From Amycolatopsis sp. NBRC 101858 (lineage in GTDB: Bacteria; Actinomycetota; Actinomycetes; Mycobacteriales; Pseudonocardiaceae), in assembly GCF_030269325.1 (NCBI RefSeq), contig NZ_BSTD01000005.1, forward strand, positions 391,391-455,390: DNA of 64,000 nucleotides, read 5' to 3'. Position numbers and translations under genes: made by a program. The notes under the pieces are model-generated. The model ran no database searches, was not told where the DNA came from, and worked only from the letters and a program-made list of their open reading frames with translations. This document shows positions 9,154-21,955 of the stretch, in pieces; position 1 is the first letter of the stretch, and the number at the start of each line of letters is the position of its first letter.

Positions 9154-12100
9154 TTGGCAGTCTCTCCCGCGAACCAGGCCACTGCTGCGACCACCTCGGC
9201 TGAATCTCGCTCGGAGTCCACGGGAATCCCCGGCGCGCCCAAGCGGGTTTCCTTCGCAAAGATTCGCGAACCGCTCAACACCCCCAACCTGCTCGACGTC
9301 CAGATCCAGTCGTTCCAGTGGTTCACCGGGGACGAAGCGTGGTTCGAACGCCGTGTCGAAGAAGGTGAAGAAAACCCGGTCGGCGGCCTGGAAGAGGTCC
9401 TGAACGAGATCTCCCCGATCGAAGACTTCTCCGGTTCGATGTCCCTGTCCTTCTCCGCCCCGCGCTTCGACGAGGTCAAGGCCTCGATCGAGGAGTGCAA
9501 GGACAAGGACATGACGTACGCCGCGCCGCTGTTCGTCACGGCCGAGTTCGTCAACAACAACACGGGCGAGATCAAGAGCCAGACGGTCTTCCTGGGCGAC
9601 TTCCCGGTCATGACCGACAAGGGCACGTTCATCATCAACGGCACCGAGCGTGTCGTCGTGTCCCAGCTGGTCCGCTCGCCGGGCGTCTACTACTCGAAGG
9701 ACGTCGACAAGACGACCGACAAGGACGTCTTCAGCGTCCGCGTGATCCCGAGCCGCGGCGCGTGGCTCGAGTTCGACGTCGACAAGCGCGACACCGTCGG
9801 CGTCCGCATCGACCGCAAGCGCCGCCAGCCGGTCACCGTGCTGCTGAAGGCCCTGGGCTGGACCACCGAGGCGATCCGCGAGCGCTTCTCCTTCTCGGAG
9901 ACGCTGCTGGCGACCCTCGAGAAGGACCACACGGCCGGCACCGACGAGGCGCTGCTCGACATCTACCGCAAGCTGCGCCCGGGCGAGCCGCCCACGAAGG
10001 AGAGCGCGCAGACCCTGCTGGAGAACCTGTTCTTCAAGGCGAAGCGCTACGACCTGGCCAAGGTCGGCCGGTACAAGGTCAACAAGAAGCTGGGCCTCGA
10101 CACGCCGTACGACACGGGGACGCTGACCGAAGAGGACATCGTCACCACGATCGAGTACCTGGTCCGGCTGCACGCCGGCGAGGACAAGCTCGACGCGCAG
10201 AACGGCACCGAGATCCCGGTCGAGACCGACGACATCGACCACTTCGGCAACCGGCGCCTGCGCACGGTCGGCGAGCTGATCCAGAACCAGATCCGGGTCG
10301 GCCTCTCCCGCACCGAGCGCGTCGTGCGCGAGCGCATGACGACGCAGGACGTCGAGGCGATCACGCCGCAGACCCTGATCAACATCCGCCCGATCGGCGC
10401 GGCGATCAAGGAGTTCTTCGGCACCTCGCAGCTGTCGCAGTTCATGGACCAGAACAACCCGCTGTCGGGCCTGACGCACAAGCGCCGCCTGTCGGCCCTC
10501 GGCCCGGGTGGTCTGTCCCGTGAGCGCGCCGGCATGGAGGTCCGGGACGTCCACCCGTCGCACTACGGCCGGATGTGCCCGATCGAGACGCCGGAAGGCC
10601 CGAACATCGGCCTGATCGGCTCGCTCTGCTCCTACGCGCGGGTCAACCCGTTCGGCTTCATCGAGACGCCGTACCGCAAGGTCGTCGAAGGCCGGGTCAC
10701 CGACCAGGTCGACTACCTGACCGCGGACGAAGAGGACCGGTACGTCAAGGCCCAGGCCAACGCGCCGATCTCGGACGACGGCACCTTCGTCGAAGACCGG
10801 GTCATGGCCCGCCGCAAGGGTGGCGAGGTCGAGCTGATCGACCCGCTCGACATCGACTACATGGACGTCTCGCCGCGGCAGATGGTCTCGGTCGCGACGG
10901 CGATGATCCCGTTCCTCGAGCACGACGACGCGAACCGCGCCCTGATGGGTGCGAACATGCAGCGCCAGGCCGTGCCGCTGCTGCGCAACCAGGCCCCGTA
11001 CGTGGGCACGGGTGTGGAGCTGCGCGCCGCGGTCGACGCCGGTGACGTGCTCGTCGCCGAGCAGTCCGGTGTCGTCGAGGAGCTCTCGGCCGACCTGATC
11101 ACGATCATGCACGACGACGGCACGCGGAAGAGCTACGGACTGTACAAGTTCCGCCGCTCGAACCACGGCACCTGCTTCAACCACCGCCCGATCGTCAACG
11201 AGGGCGACCGGGTCGAGCAGGGTCAGGTCATCGCCGACGGCCCGTCCACCGAGAACGGTGAGATGGCGCTCGGCAAGAACCTGCTCGTCGCGGTCATGCC
11301 GTGGGAGGGCCACAACTACGAGGACGCGATCATCCTCTCGGAGCGCCTGGTGCAGGACGACGTCTTGACGTCGATCCACATCGAGGAGCACGAGATCGAC
11401 GCCCGCGACACCAAGCTGGGCGCCGAGGAGATCACCCGGGACATCCCGAACGTCTCCGAAGAGGTCCTGGCCGACCTCGACGAGCGCGGCATCATCCGGA
11501 TCGGTGCCGAGGTCCGCGACGGCGACATCCTCGTCGGCAAGGTCACGCCGAAGGGCGAGACCGAGCTGACGCCGGAAGAGCGCCTGCTCCGCGCGATCTT
11601 CGGGGAGAAGGCCCGCGAAGTCCGCGACACCTCGCTGAAGGTGCCGCACGGCGAGACCGGCAAGGTCATCGGCATCCGCGTGTTCTCGCGCGAGGACGAC
11701 GACGAGCTGCCCCCGGGCGTCAACGAGCTGGTCCGCGTCTACGTGGCCCAGAAGCGCAAGATCCAGCCGGGCGACAAGCTCGCCGGCCGGCACGGCAACA
11801 AGGGTGTCATCGGCAAGATCCTGCCGGTCGAGGACATGCCGTTCATGGAGGACGGCACCCCGGTCGACATCATCCTGAACACGCACGGTGTGCCGCGACG
11901 GATGAACATCGGCCAGATCCTCGAGCTGCACCTGGGCTGGCTGGCCTCGCAGGGCTGGACGATCGAAGGCAACCCGGACTGGGCGAAGAACCTGTCCCAG
12001 GAGCTCTACGACGTCGCGCCGAACACGAACACCGCGACCCCGGTGTTCGACGGCGCGAAGGAAGAGGAGCTCACCGGGCTGCTCGGGGCGACCAAGCCGA

Positions 12101-12657
12101 ACCGCGACGGCGAGCGCATGGTCAAGGAGAACGGCAAGGCGACCCTGCTGGACGGCCGCTCCGGCGAGCCGTACCCGTACCCGGTCGCGGTCGGCTACAT
12201 GTACATCCTGAAGCTGCACCACCTGGTCGACGACAAGATCCACGCCCGTTCCACCGGCCCGTACTCGATGATCACGCAGCAGCCGCTGGGTGGTAAGGCG
12301 CAGTTCGGTGGCCAGCGCTTCGGTGAGATGGAGTGCTGGGCGATGCAGGCGTACGGCGCTGCCTACACGCTGCAGGAGCTGCTGACGATCAAGTCGGACG
12401 ACGTGGTCGGCCGCGTCAAGGTGTACGAGGCCATCGTCAAGGGGGAGAACATCCCCGAGCCGGGCATCCCGGAGTCGTTCAAGGTGCTCCTCAAGGAGCT
12501 CCAGTCGCTGTGCCTCAACGTCGAGGTGCTCTCCAGCGACGGTGCGGCGATCGAGATGCGCGACTCCGACGACGAGGACCTCGAGCGCGCCGCGGCCAAC
12601 CTCGGCATCAACCTGTCCCGCAACGAGTCGCCCTCGGTGGACGACGTCGTGCACTGA
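9154..12657 (+). CDS. rpoB: DNA-directed RNA polymerase beta subunit
   Basis: A 1167-residue beta subunit of RNA polymerase. TTG 9154 is chosen as start because GGAAGGA (9141-9147) precedes it and the protein then begins AVSPANQ, the form expected for this group; the TTG at 9088 only adds an unrelated 22-residue leader. The rifampicin pocket reads [20 protein letters not shown] with D432, H442 and S447 (E. coli D516, H526, S531) all wild type. The conserved [13 protein letters not shown] and the C-terminal switch region ([20 protein letters not shown]) are intact. It is followed by a hairpin and rpoC. Confidence 0.99.
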   Translation: MAVSPANQATAATTSAESRSESTGIPGAPKRVSFAKIREPLNTPNLLDVQIQSFQWFTGDEAWFERRVEEGEENPVGGLEEVLNEISPIEDFSGSMSLSFSAPRFDEVKASIEECKDKDMTYAAPLFVTAEFVNNNTGEIKSQTVFLGDFPVMTDKGTFIINGTERVVVSQLVRSPGVYYSKDVDKTTDKDVFSVRVIPSRGAWLEFDVDKRDTVGVRIDRKRRQPVTVLLKALGWTTEAIRERFSFSETLLATLEKDHTAGTDEALLDIYRKLRPGEPPTKESAQTLLENLFFKAKRYDLAKVGRYKVNKKLGLDTPYDTGTLTEEDIVTTIEYLVRLHAGEDKLDAQNGTEIPVETDDIDHFGNRRLRTVGELIQNQIRVGLSRTERVVRERMTTQDVEAITPQTLINIRPIGAAIKEFFGTSQLSQFMDQNNPLSGLTHKRRLSALGPGGLSRERAGMEVRDVHPSHYGRMCPIETPEGPNIGLIGSLCSYARVNPFGFIETPYRKVVEGRVTDQVDYLTADEEDRYVKAQANAPISDDGTFVEDRVMARRKGGEVELIDPLDIDYMDVSPRQMVSVATAMIPFLEHDDANRALMGANMQRQAVPLLRNQAPYVGTGVELRAAVDAGDVLVAEQSGVVEELSADLITIMHDDGTRKSYGLYKFRRSNHGTCFNHRPIVNEGDRVEQGQVIADGPSTENGEMALGKNLLVAVMPWEGHNYEDAIILSERLVQDDVLTSIHIEEHEIDARDTKLGAEEITRDIPNVSEEVLADLDERGIIRIGAEVRDGDILVGKVTPKGETELTPEERLLRAIFGEKAREVRDTSLKVPHGETGKVIGIRVFSREDDDELPPGVNELVRVYVAQKRKIQPGDKLAGRHGNKGVIGKILPVEDMPFMEDGTPVDIILNTHGVPRRMNIGQILELHLGWLASQGWTIEGNPDWAKNLSQELYDVAPNTNTATPVFDGAKEEELTGLLGATKPNRDGERMVKENGKATLLDGRSGEPYPYPVAVGYMYILKLHHLVDDKIHARSTGPYSMITQQPLGGKAQFGGQRFGEMECWAMQAYGAAYTLQELLTIKSDDVVGRVKVYEAIVKGENIPEPGIPESFKVLLKELQSLCLNVEVLSSDGAAIEMRDSDDEDLERAAANLGINLSRNESPSVDDVVH

Positions 12658-12666
12658 TCGCGAGCT

Positions 12667-12699
12667 GAGGCGGGCCCCACCTCCCGCGGGGCCCGCCTC
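12667..12699 (+). other. Perfect 12-bp hairpin in the rpoB-rpoC spacer
   Basis: GAGGCGGGCCCC (12667-12678), 9-nt loop, GGGGCCCGCCTC (12688-12699). It begins 10 nt after the rpoB stop and sits upstream of the rpoC RBS. There is no T-tract, so it may be an RNA processing or stability element, or a partial terminator. Confidence 0.6.
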
Positions 12700-12744
12700 G
12701 CCCGCCAACCCCTCTAGCCGAAACAACCCCAAGGGGATCTAGAC

Positions 12745-16656
<3,912 letters not shown>

Positions 16657-16669
16657 AGCTGAGTCACGA

Positions 16670-16705
16670 GAAAGGCCCCTGCCGGGTTTCCGGCGGGGGC
16701 CTTTC
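16670..16705 (+). terminator. Terminator of rpoBC
   Basis: A 16-bp stem with a single G-U pair and a GTTT loop (GAAAGGCCCCTGCCGG / CCGGCGGGGGCCTTTC), 14 nt after the rpoC stop codon. Confidence 0.88.
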
Positions 16706-16834
16706 CCGTTGTGTCCGGAACCGGCCAATCGGCCGGAAAGCCTGTTCCCCTTTTGCCCGCTGTGGCTACAGTGAGGTGGTTCTGCGCGATTCGGGGGCTT
16801 TGCGCGTTCCAGCGGGTAGCAGGGGGAGACTGCT

Positions 16835-18283
16835 TTGACCAATCGATTTGTCCTGCGTTCCGCCGGGCGGAGAGCGGCGGTTCTACTCGCCGTGCTCGTC
16901 ACGGCGATGGCGACGTTGACCAGTGCGTTCGCGGCTCCGGCGGGAGCGGCCTCGGACCGGATCGGCGTTTCGGTCACCTTCGACAAACCGTCCTACGGGA
17001 CCGGTGACGAGGTTCGTGCCACGGTCAAGCTGACGAACAACGGCTCCGGCCGGGCCACCGGGCTCACGGTTTTCCAGGACTTCGACCCGATCGACCTGTC
17101 CGTTCCCTACGGCGGCTGGGGTGAGCTCCAGAACCGGCCGGGGTTGACGATCGAGTCCGGGCAGTCGTTCGAGCTGACGGTTTCCGGGCACGTCCGGGAC
17201 CCCGAGCAGACCACGACGGCCCTGCGCGGCATCGTGTTCGACGAGACCGGGTTCGGGGTCGGCTCGTTCGACTCCCGGGTGCCGGTCACGCGGGTGCCCG
17301 GTCGCGCGACGGGCGTCTTTTACGCGGACCGCAACGGCGACGGTGTCCTCGACGCCGGCGAACCGCTCGCCGGCGCCGAGCTCACCCTGCGGTACGTCAC
17401 CGGCACCAGGAACTACACGGCCACGAGCGACGCCGAAGGGAAGTTCACCTTCGACCTCCCGGCGGGGGACTACACCCTGGGCGGTGACGTCGTCGACGGC
17501 TGGCTGGTGCGGTGGCAGACCGTCCGCATCGCCCCGGACACCCCGGACCTGCTCGTCCGCGGCGCGCCGCCGTTGAACGGCGCCTTGACCGCGTCGCTGG
17601 CGTTCACCCACGACAGCTACCAGCCAGGCGACCTGGCGCACCTCACCGTGACGCTGGCCAACTCGGGTTCGACCCCGCTGACCGGCATCGTGGCCGCGTG
17701 CAACCGCATCGGTGACGGCTACATGCTGAACGGCACCGGCCCGGGCTGGGGTGATCTCGAGTGGAACCGCGGCGTGACGATCGCCGCCGGGGAGACCCGG
17801 ACGTTCGACGTGTCCGAGACGGTGCCGCAGGCATCCTTGAACCGTGGCAAGGTCGTGGCCGCGTGCGACTTCGGGTACAGCGAAGTCGACATCGACAACC
17901 ACGCGAACGCGCGCGCCGAAGCCGCCGTGCCGGGCGCCAAGGCCGTGGTCGAGGGCACCATCGGAGTCATCGACGACCGGGGCGAGGTGACGCGGGGACT
18001 GGCCGGAACCGAGGTCGTGCTGGTGTCCGACCGCCACTGCCCGGTCACCGGCCGGCGCACCAGCGACGAGAACGGGCACTTCCTCTTCGAGGACGTGGCT
18101 CCCGGGCCCGCCTACCAGCTGTACTTCCTGACACCGTCGGGCTGGAAGACGAAGTACGAGAACCCGACCGGGATCGACGTCCAGGGCCCGCCGGAGAACC
18201 ACTACGCGTACCGGATCGCCGCCGAAGAAGGGGGCGCGCCGAAGCCGGAGGTGCCGGTCAACCCCGCGGACTGCACGCCCTGA
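16835..18283 (+). CDS. Secreted protein with repeated Ig-like/carboxypeptidase-regulatory-like domains
   Basis: A 482-residue exported protein; TTG 16835 is preceded by AGGGGGAG. A twin-Arg-containing signal peptide (residues about 1-39, cleaved near GAASD) is followed by two copies of a beta-sandwich unit starting VSVTFDKPSYGTGDEVRATV and ASLAFTHDSYQPGDLAHLTV. Each is followed by a prealbumin/SdrD-B-like domain (GVFYADRNGDGVLDAGEPLA with a DxNxDG calcium-like loop; the second near VEGTIGVIDDRGEV). No catalytic motif was seen, so it is probably a structural or adhesion-like surface protein. The exact role is unknown. Confidence 0.8.
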   Translation: MTNRFVLRSAGRRAAVLLAVLVTAMATLTSAFAAPAGAASDRIGVSVTFDKPSYGTGDEVRATVKLTNNGSGRATGLTVFQDFDPIDLSVPYGGWGELQNRPGLTIESGQSFELTVSGHVRDPEQTTTALRGIVFDETGFGVGSFDSRVPVTRVPGRATGVFYADRNGDGVLDAGEPLAGAELTLRYVTGTRNYTATSDAEGKFTFDLPAGDYTLGGDVVDGWLVRWQTVRIAPDTPDLLVRGAPPLNGALTASLAFTHDSYQPGDLAHLTVTLANSGSTPLTGIVAACNRIGDGYMLNGTGPGWGDLEWNRGVTIAAGETRTFDVSETVPQASLNRGKVVAACDFGYSEVDIDNHANARAEAAVPGAKAVVEGTIGVIDDRGEVTRGLAGTEVVLVSDRHCPVTGRRTSDENGHFLFEDVAPGPAYQLYFLTPSGWKTKYENPTGIDVQGPPENHYAYRIAAEEGGAPKPEVPVNPADCTP

Positions 18284-18288
18284 CGGGC

Positions 18289-18319
18289 AGCGCCCCGGTC
18301 CACAGTGGACCGGGGCGCT
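18289..18319. terminator. Bidirectional terminator between convergent genes
   Basis: Two perfectly complementary 15-nt arms (18289-18303 and 18305-18319) separated by one A; realistically an 11-13-bp stem with a small loop. It lies between the stop codons of the + gene ending at 18283 and the - gene ending at 18326. The centre is the 13-mer GTCCACAGTGGAC. Confidence 0.75.
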
Positions 18320-18325
18320 TCCGGT

Positions 18326-19129
18326 TCAGCGCACGCTGCGGTGCGACACCGGGAAGTCGAAGTACGTGTCCGGGAACGGCTCGCCGTCGAGGGTGAAGTG
18401 CCACCACTCCTCGGGCAAGTTGTGGAAGCCCGCCGCGATCATCGTGTCCCGCAGCAGGTCGCGGTTCTGCCGCGCCACGCCGGTGATCGCCGGGTTGTCC
18501 GTGTGGGCGAGCGGGTCGAAACAGTCGTAGCCGGTGCCCATGTCGACCATGTTGTCCGGGAAGCGCTGGTTCCGCGGCGCGAAGCACGGCACGAGCGGCT
18601 CGCCGGGGAAGTACGGGCGCTGGAACCGCGGTGGGAGCTTCACGATGGTCAGGTCCATGGTGCTGCCCCGGCTGTGCCCGGACTTCTCGGCGATGTACCC
18701 CTCTTCGAACAGCCGGTCCTTGGCGACGTTCGGGTAGAACTCGGCCTTCATCTTCTCGTCGGCGAGGTCCTTGGCCCACCGCACGAAGTGGTCGACCGCG
18801 CGCTGCGGGCGGTAGCAGTCGTAGACCTTGAGGGTGTAGCCCTGCTGCCGCAGCCGAGCCTGGGCCTGCCGCAGGCCTTCGGCCGCCTGCCGGGTCAGGA
18901 TGCAGGTGGGCTCGAGGTAGCCGTCGACGCGCCGGCCGACGAAGTTGTGCCGGGTGGCGTAGCGGATGTCCTGCAGGATCGACGGCGCGACGTCGGAGAG
19001 GGCGACGAACCCGGCGGGGGCGGCCGGCGGCGCGGCCTGGGCGGTGGCGGGGACGGCGAGGGTGGCCAACGTGGTGAGGGTGACGGCCAGGGCACGCACC
19101 CTCCGAGTCAAGATCGGCATACCTCTCAT
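18326..19129 (-). CDS. Secreted D-alanyl-D-alanine dipeptidase, VanX family (peptidase M15D)
   Basis: A 267-residue zinc dipeptidase with a cleavable signal peptide (about residues 1-32, ATAQA). The VanX active-site signatures are present: SGHSRGSTMD gives zinc ligands His152 and Asp159, PEEWWHFTL gives catalytic Glu241 and zinc ligand His244, and Arg107 in CYRPQRA matches the substrate-binding Arg. VanX cleaves D-Ala-D-Ala. Intracellular VanX confers glycopeptide resistance, whereas exported relatives are thought to recycle wall dipeptides. There are no vanHA or vanRS genes nearby. The start could also be the second ATG, nine bases downstream; neither has a well-spaced RBS. Confidence 0.9.
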   Translation of the reverse strand: MRGMPILTRRVRALAVTLTTLATLAVPATAQAAPPAAPAGFVALSDVAPSILQDIRYATRHNFVGRRVDGYLEPTCILTRQAAEGLRQAQARLRQQGYTLKVYDCYRPQRAVDHFVRWAKDLADEKMKAEFYPNVAKDRLFEEGYIAEKSGHSRGSTMDLTIVKLPPRFQRPYFPGEPLVPCFAPRNQRFPDNMVDMGTGYDCFDPLAHTDNPAITGVARQNRDLLRDTMIAAGFHNLPEEWWHFTLDGEPFPDTYFDFPVSHRSVR

Positions 19130-19162
19130 CTAGCAGGTAATCGCTCCCCGATCAGCCGCCGC

Positions 19163-19669
19163 TCAGGGTGAACCCCAGCCTTCCGACGTCGTCGCGCGCA
19201 GGAAGTCGTCCGAAGGCGGCTGCACCGGCCGTCCCTCGAACTGCGTCGACAGCACCACCGACGACCGCAGCTCGCCGTGCTTGCCGAGCCGTTCCAGCAG
19301 CCCTTCGAAGTGCTCGAGCGAGGCTGCACGGATCTTCAGCATCGTGCAGTGGTCGCCGGACAGCCGGTGGATCTCGACGACCTCCGGGTAGTCCTCGGAC
19401 TTCGACGTCTTCAGCAGGCAGCTGCTCAGCGCGCAGCGCATCTCGACGAACGCCTGCAGCGGCTGGCCCGCGCGCCGCGCGTCGACCTGCGCGCGGTAGC
19501 CGGTGATCACGCCGGTCTCCTCCAGCCGCCGCACACGCTCGGCCACCGCCGGCGCCGAGAGGTTGATGCGGCGGCCCAGCTCCTTGAACGACAGCCTCCC
19601 GTCGGCCTGCAGCAGGTCGAGCAGCCGCCAATCGACGTCGTCCAGGGGCTTTTCCGAACGGAAGGTCAT
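19163..19669 (-). CDS. Lrp/AsnC family transcriptional regulator
   Basis: A 168-residue regulator with an N-terminal winged helix-turn-helix (residues about 9-58; LDDVDWRLLDLLQADGRLSF and INLSAPAVAERVRRLEETGV) and a C-terminal RAM ligand-binding/oligomerisation domain (about 65-145). It is transcribed divergently from the MFS transporter starting at 19765 across 95 bp, the usual arrangement for an Lrp regulator controlling an exporter of an amino acid-like compound. The effector is unknown. Confidence 0.93.
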   Translation of the reverse strand: MTFRSEKPLDDVDWRLLDLLQADGRLSFKELGRRINLSAPAVAERVRRLEETGVITGYRAQVDARRAGQPLQAFVEMRCALSSCLLKTSKSEDYPEVVEIHRLSGDHCTMLKIRAASLEHFEGLLERLGKHGELRSSVVLSTQFEGRPVQPPSDDFLRATTSEGWGSP

Positions 19670-19750
19670 GGGCCCTATCTTCCTTCCGAAGAGCGGGCGT
19701 GGCGACGGATTTGCCGTCGATCGTCCCTTCGCGAGATCGCCGGGAGTTCC

Positions 19751-19756
19751 TAAAGT
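19751..19756 (+). promoter_or_regulatory. Candidate -10 box of the MFS gene
   Basis: TAAAGT lies 8 nt before ATG 19765 with no Shine-Dalgarno sequence between, consistent with leaderless transcription. Confidence 0.4.
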
Positions 19757-19764
19757 TGCTGGTC

Positions 19765-20943
19765 ATGGGGACTTTGACGGTGACCGGCCGGGCTCGGTCG
19801 ATGGGCGCGCTGTTCGCCGGCGTCGCGCTGCTCAACACGGCGACGGTCGGCCTGAGCACCGCGGCGACGCTGATCGTCGCCGCGGGCAGCGGGCCGGGCT
19901 GGAGCGGGCTGCCGAGCGTCGCGAGCGTGCTCGGCACCGCCGCCGGCGCGCTCGGCGTCGGGCTGCTGCTGCCGGGCCACGGCCGTCGTCGCGTGCTGGC
20001 CGCCGGCTACGCGATCGCCGCGGCCGGTGCGCTGATCGCGTTCGCCGGCGCGCTGACGACGTCGCTCGTGCCGCTCCTGCTCGGCATCCTGCTGGTCGGG
20101 CTCGGCAACGGCGGCGCGCAGCTGTCGCGGTACCTGGCCGCGGACCTCTACCCGGAGGAACACCGGGGCCGCGCGCTGTCGAACGTCGTGTGGGCCGGAA
20201 CCGTCGGCGCCCTCGCGGGTCCGGCGCTGATGGCTCCGGCGGCGGACGTCGTCACCGGGTTCGGCTGGCCGTCGCTGTCCGGGCCGGTCGCGGTCGCGGT
20301 GCTGGCCACGGCGGGCGCCGCGCTGGCGGCCGCGTTCCTCCCGCGGCACGTCCCGCTCCCGCCGGAGAAGCCGGTGGCCGCGGTTGCCCCAGTGCGCCCG
20401 GCCGGCGTCGCGCGGCCGCTGGTCGCGATGGTCGCCGCGCAGCTGACGATGGTCGCGGTGATGACCATGACGCCGCTGCAGCTGGAGAACCACGGCCACG
20501 GTCTCGACGTCGTCGGCTGGGTGCTGAGCGCGCACCTGTTCGGCATGTTCGCGCTGGCGCCGCTGTCCGGCCGGATCGCCGACCGCTGGGGCCCGCGCGT
20601 GACGATCAACGCGGGGCTCGGTGTCCTGGCGCTGTCGACGGCGACCGCGCTCGCCGCGCCGACCGCGCACACGTCCGGCCTGCCGGTCGCGTTGTTCCTG
20701 CTGGGGTACGGCTGGAACCTGGTGTTCGTCGGCGGCAGCGCGCAGCTGAGCCGTGACCTCGCGCCGGAGACGCGCAGCCGGGTGCAGGGCACGGTCGACG
20801 CGGTGGTCTGGTCCGCGTCCGCTTTGGCCGGTTTGGGGTCGGGACAGCTGTTTGCGGGTGGCGGATACGCGCTCGTCGCGGTCGTCGGCGGCGTGCTGGC
20901 GCTGCTTCCGTTGGCCCTGCTGGTATCCCGTGACGGCCGGTAG
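19765..20943 (+). CDS. MFS transporter
   Basis: A 392-residue membrane protein with about 12 hydrophobic segments and an MFS-like repeat containing GRIADRWGPRVTINAGLGVL, the loop 2-3-type motif at the start of the second half. ATG 19765 is preferred over ATG 19699: it leaves 95 bp for two divergent promoters, and the residues between the two ATGs are hydrophilic and unlike a transporter N-terminus. Probably controlled by the divergent Lrp-type regulator. The substrate is unknown; the context suggests efflux. Confidence 0.85.
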   Translation: MGTLTVTGRARSMGALFAGVALLNTATVGLSTAATLIVAAGSGPGWSGLPSVASVLGTAAGALGVGLLLPGHGRRRVLAAGYAIAAAGALIAFAGALTTSLVPLLLGILLVGLGNGGAQLSRYLAADLYPEEHRGRALSNVVWAGTVGALAGPALMAPAADVVTGFGWPSLSGPVAVAVLATAGAALAAAFLPRHVPLPPEKPVAAVAPVRPAGVARPLVAMVAAQLTMVAVMTMTPLQLENHGHGLDVVGWVLSAHLFGMFALAPLSGRIADRWGPRVTINAGLGVLALSTATALAAPTAHTSGLPVALFLLGYGWNLVFVGGSAQLSRDLAPETRSRVQGTVDAVVWSASALAGLGSGQLFAGGGYALVAVVGGVLALLPLALLVSRDGR

Positions 20944-21004
20944 CCGAGTCGTTGTCGGCAAATCTCTCGTCGCCGAACGCGCGGTGCGCTGGCGAAGATG
21001 GGCC

Positions 21005-21646
21005 GTGGCTGACTCTGTGCCCTTCACGGACAACTTCTCGGACCTCTCCAACACGCAGGGGTACCAGTTCGAGTTCCGCTGTGAACGCTGCGGGAACGGG
21101 TTCCGTTCCGCGTTCCAGCGCGACACCATGGAAACCGGGCGAAGCGTGCTTCGCACGGTCGGCTCGTTCTTCGGCGGGACGCTGCGGGACCTGAGCAACT
21201 CGGCCGACCAGTGGCGCTACGACCGCGCGACCAACTCGCCCGCGAAGGACCGTGCGCTCGCGGCGGCGGTCAAGGAGATCACGCCGAGCTTCCGCCAGTG
21301 CCGTGGCTGCAGCGACTGGATGTGCCACGACCAGTGCTGGAACGAGGAGATCGGCCAGTGCCTGCGCTGCTCGCCGAGTGTCGCCGAGGAGATCTCGCGC
21401 GCGCAGGCGTCGGCCCAGCGCGACCAGATCTGGGACAAGGCCCGCGAGAAGGACTGGACGTCCGACCTGGACATCGACACCCGGGCGAAGGTCACCTGCC
21501 CGGGCTGCGGCCTGAAGGCCGAGGGCGGGAAGTTCTGCTCGTCGTGCGGGACGTCGCTCGCGCTGAAGGTCCGCTGCGGCGGCTGCGGGAGCGAGGGCAA
21601 CAAGCCCGGCGCGCTGTTCTGCTCGGACTGCGGCTCCAAACTCTGA
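21005..21646 (+). CDS. Zinc-ribbon protein of unknown function
   Basis: A 213-residue soluble protein with several CxxC zinc knuckles: FRCERCGNGF near residue 25, a Cys-rich middle (QCRGCSDWMCHDQCW and QCLRCSP), then CPGCGLKAEGGKFCSSCGTS, RCGGCGSEGNKPGALFCSDC at the C-terminus. The last part is a double zinc ribbon. GTG 21005 is used because upstream in-frame starts lie inside the MFS gene; no clear RBS is seen. It may be a scaffold or nucleic-acid/protein-binding protein; nothing here fixes a function. Confidence 0.8.
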   Translation: MADSVPFTDNFSDLSNTQGYQFEFRCERCGNGFRSAFQRDTMETGRSVLRTVGSFFGGTLRDLSNSADQWRYDRATNSPAKDRALAAAVKEITPSFRQCRGCSDWMCHDQCWNEEIGQCLRCSPSVAEEISRAQASAQRDQIWDKAREKDWTSDLDIDTRAKVTCPGCGLKAEGGKFCSSCGTSLALKVRCGGCGSEGNKPGALFCSDCGSKL

Positions 21647-21682
21647 CCGGAGTTCCCGGCACTTCATAACGAATTCGTAACT

Positions 21683-21714
21683 CGCAGCCCCGGCGTTCAG
21701 GCGCCGGGGCTGCG
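21683..21714 (+). terminator. Terminator after the zinc-ribbon gene
   Basis: CGCAGCCCCGGCG, loop TTCAGG, CGCCGGGGCTGCG: a perfect 13-bp stem 36 nt after the stop codon. Confidence 0.8.
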
Positions 21715-21955
21715 CCATTGTGACCAACCGTGACACCGCCGGTTGGTCCAGTGTGTCCGCTCACCCGTTCGGCGCAGCGGCGTACGTCAAATCGGCCCAC
21801 TTCGTGGGAGATTAACCCTTTCGGGTCGGTTCTCATTCTTTGATCACGGCTGGACCCTTTGCCCGCTTGGCGCGACTATCCCGTCCAGGTCGGCTGACGT
21901 CAGCTTTCCGTTGTGTCCCAACGGTTTCCATCCGTGAGAACGAACAGGGAGAACC
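21715..21955 (+). promoter_or_regulatory. Regulatory region upstream of the SBP56-like gene, with two dyads
   Basis: No gene is supported. It contains a 9-bp inverted repeat GACCAACCG (21722-21730) / CGGTTGGTC (21740-21748) and a perfect 12-bp palindrome GCTGACGTCAGC (21893-21904), both candidate operators. The downstream gene has GGGAGA just before its ATG at 21956. Confidence 0.5.

Noticed and set aside
9130-12732. A 1200-codon open frame antisense to rpoB
   Set aside because: In high-GC genes the reverse strand often lacks stops. The product is Arg/Val/Leu/Asp-rich with no domain, and the sense strand is certain rpoB.
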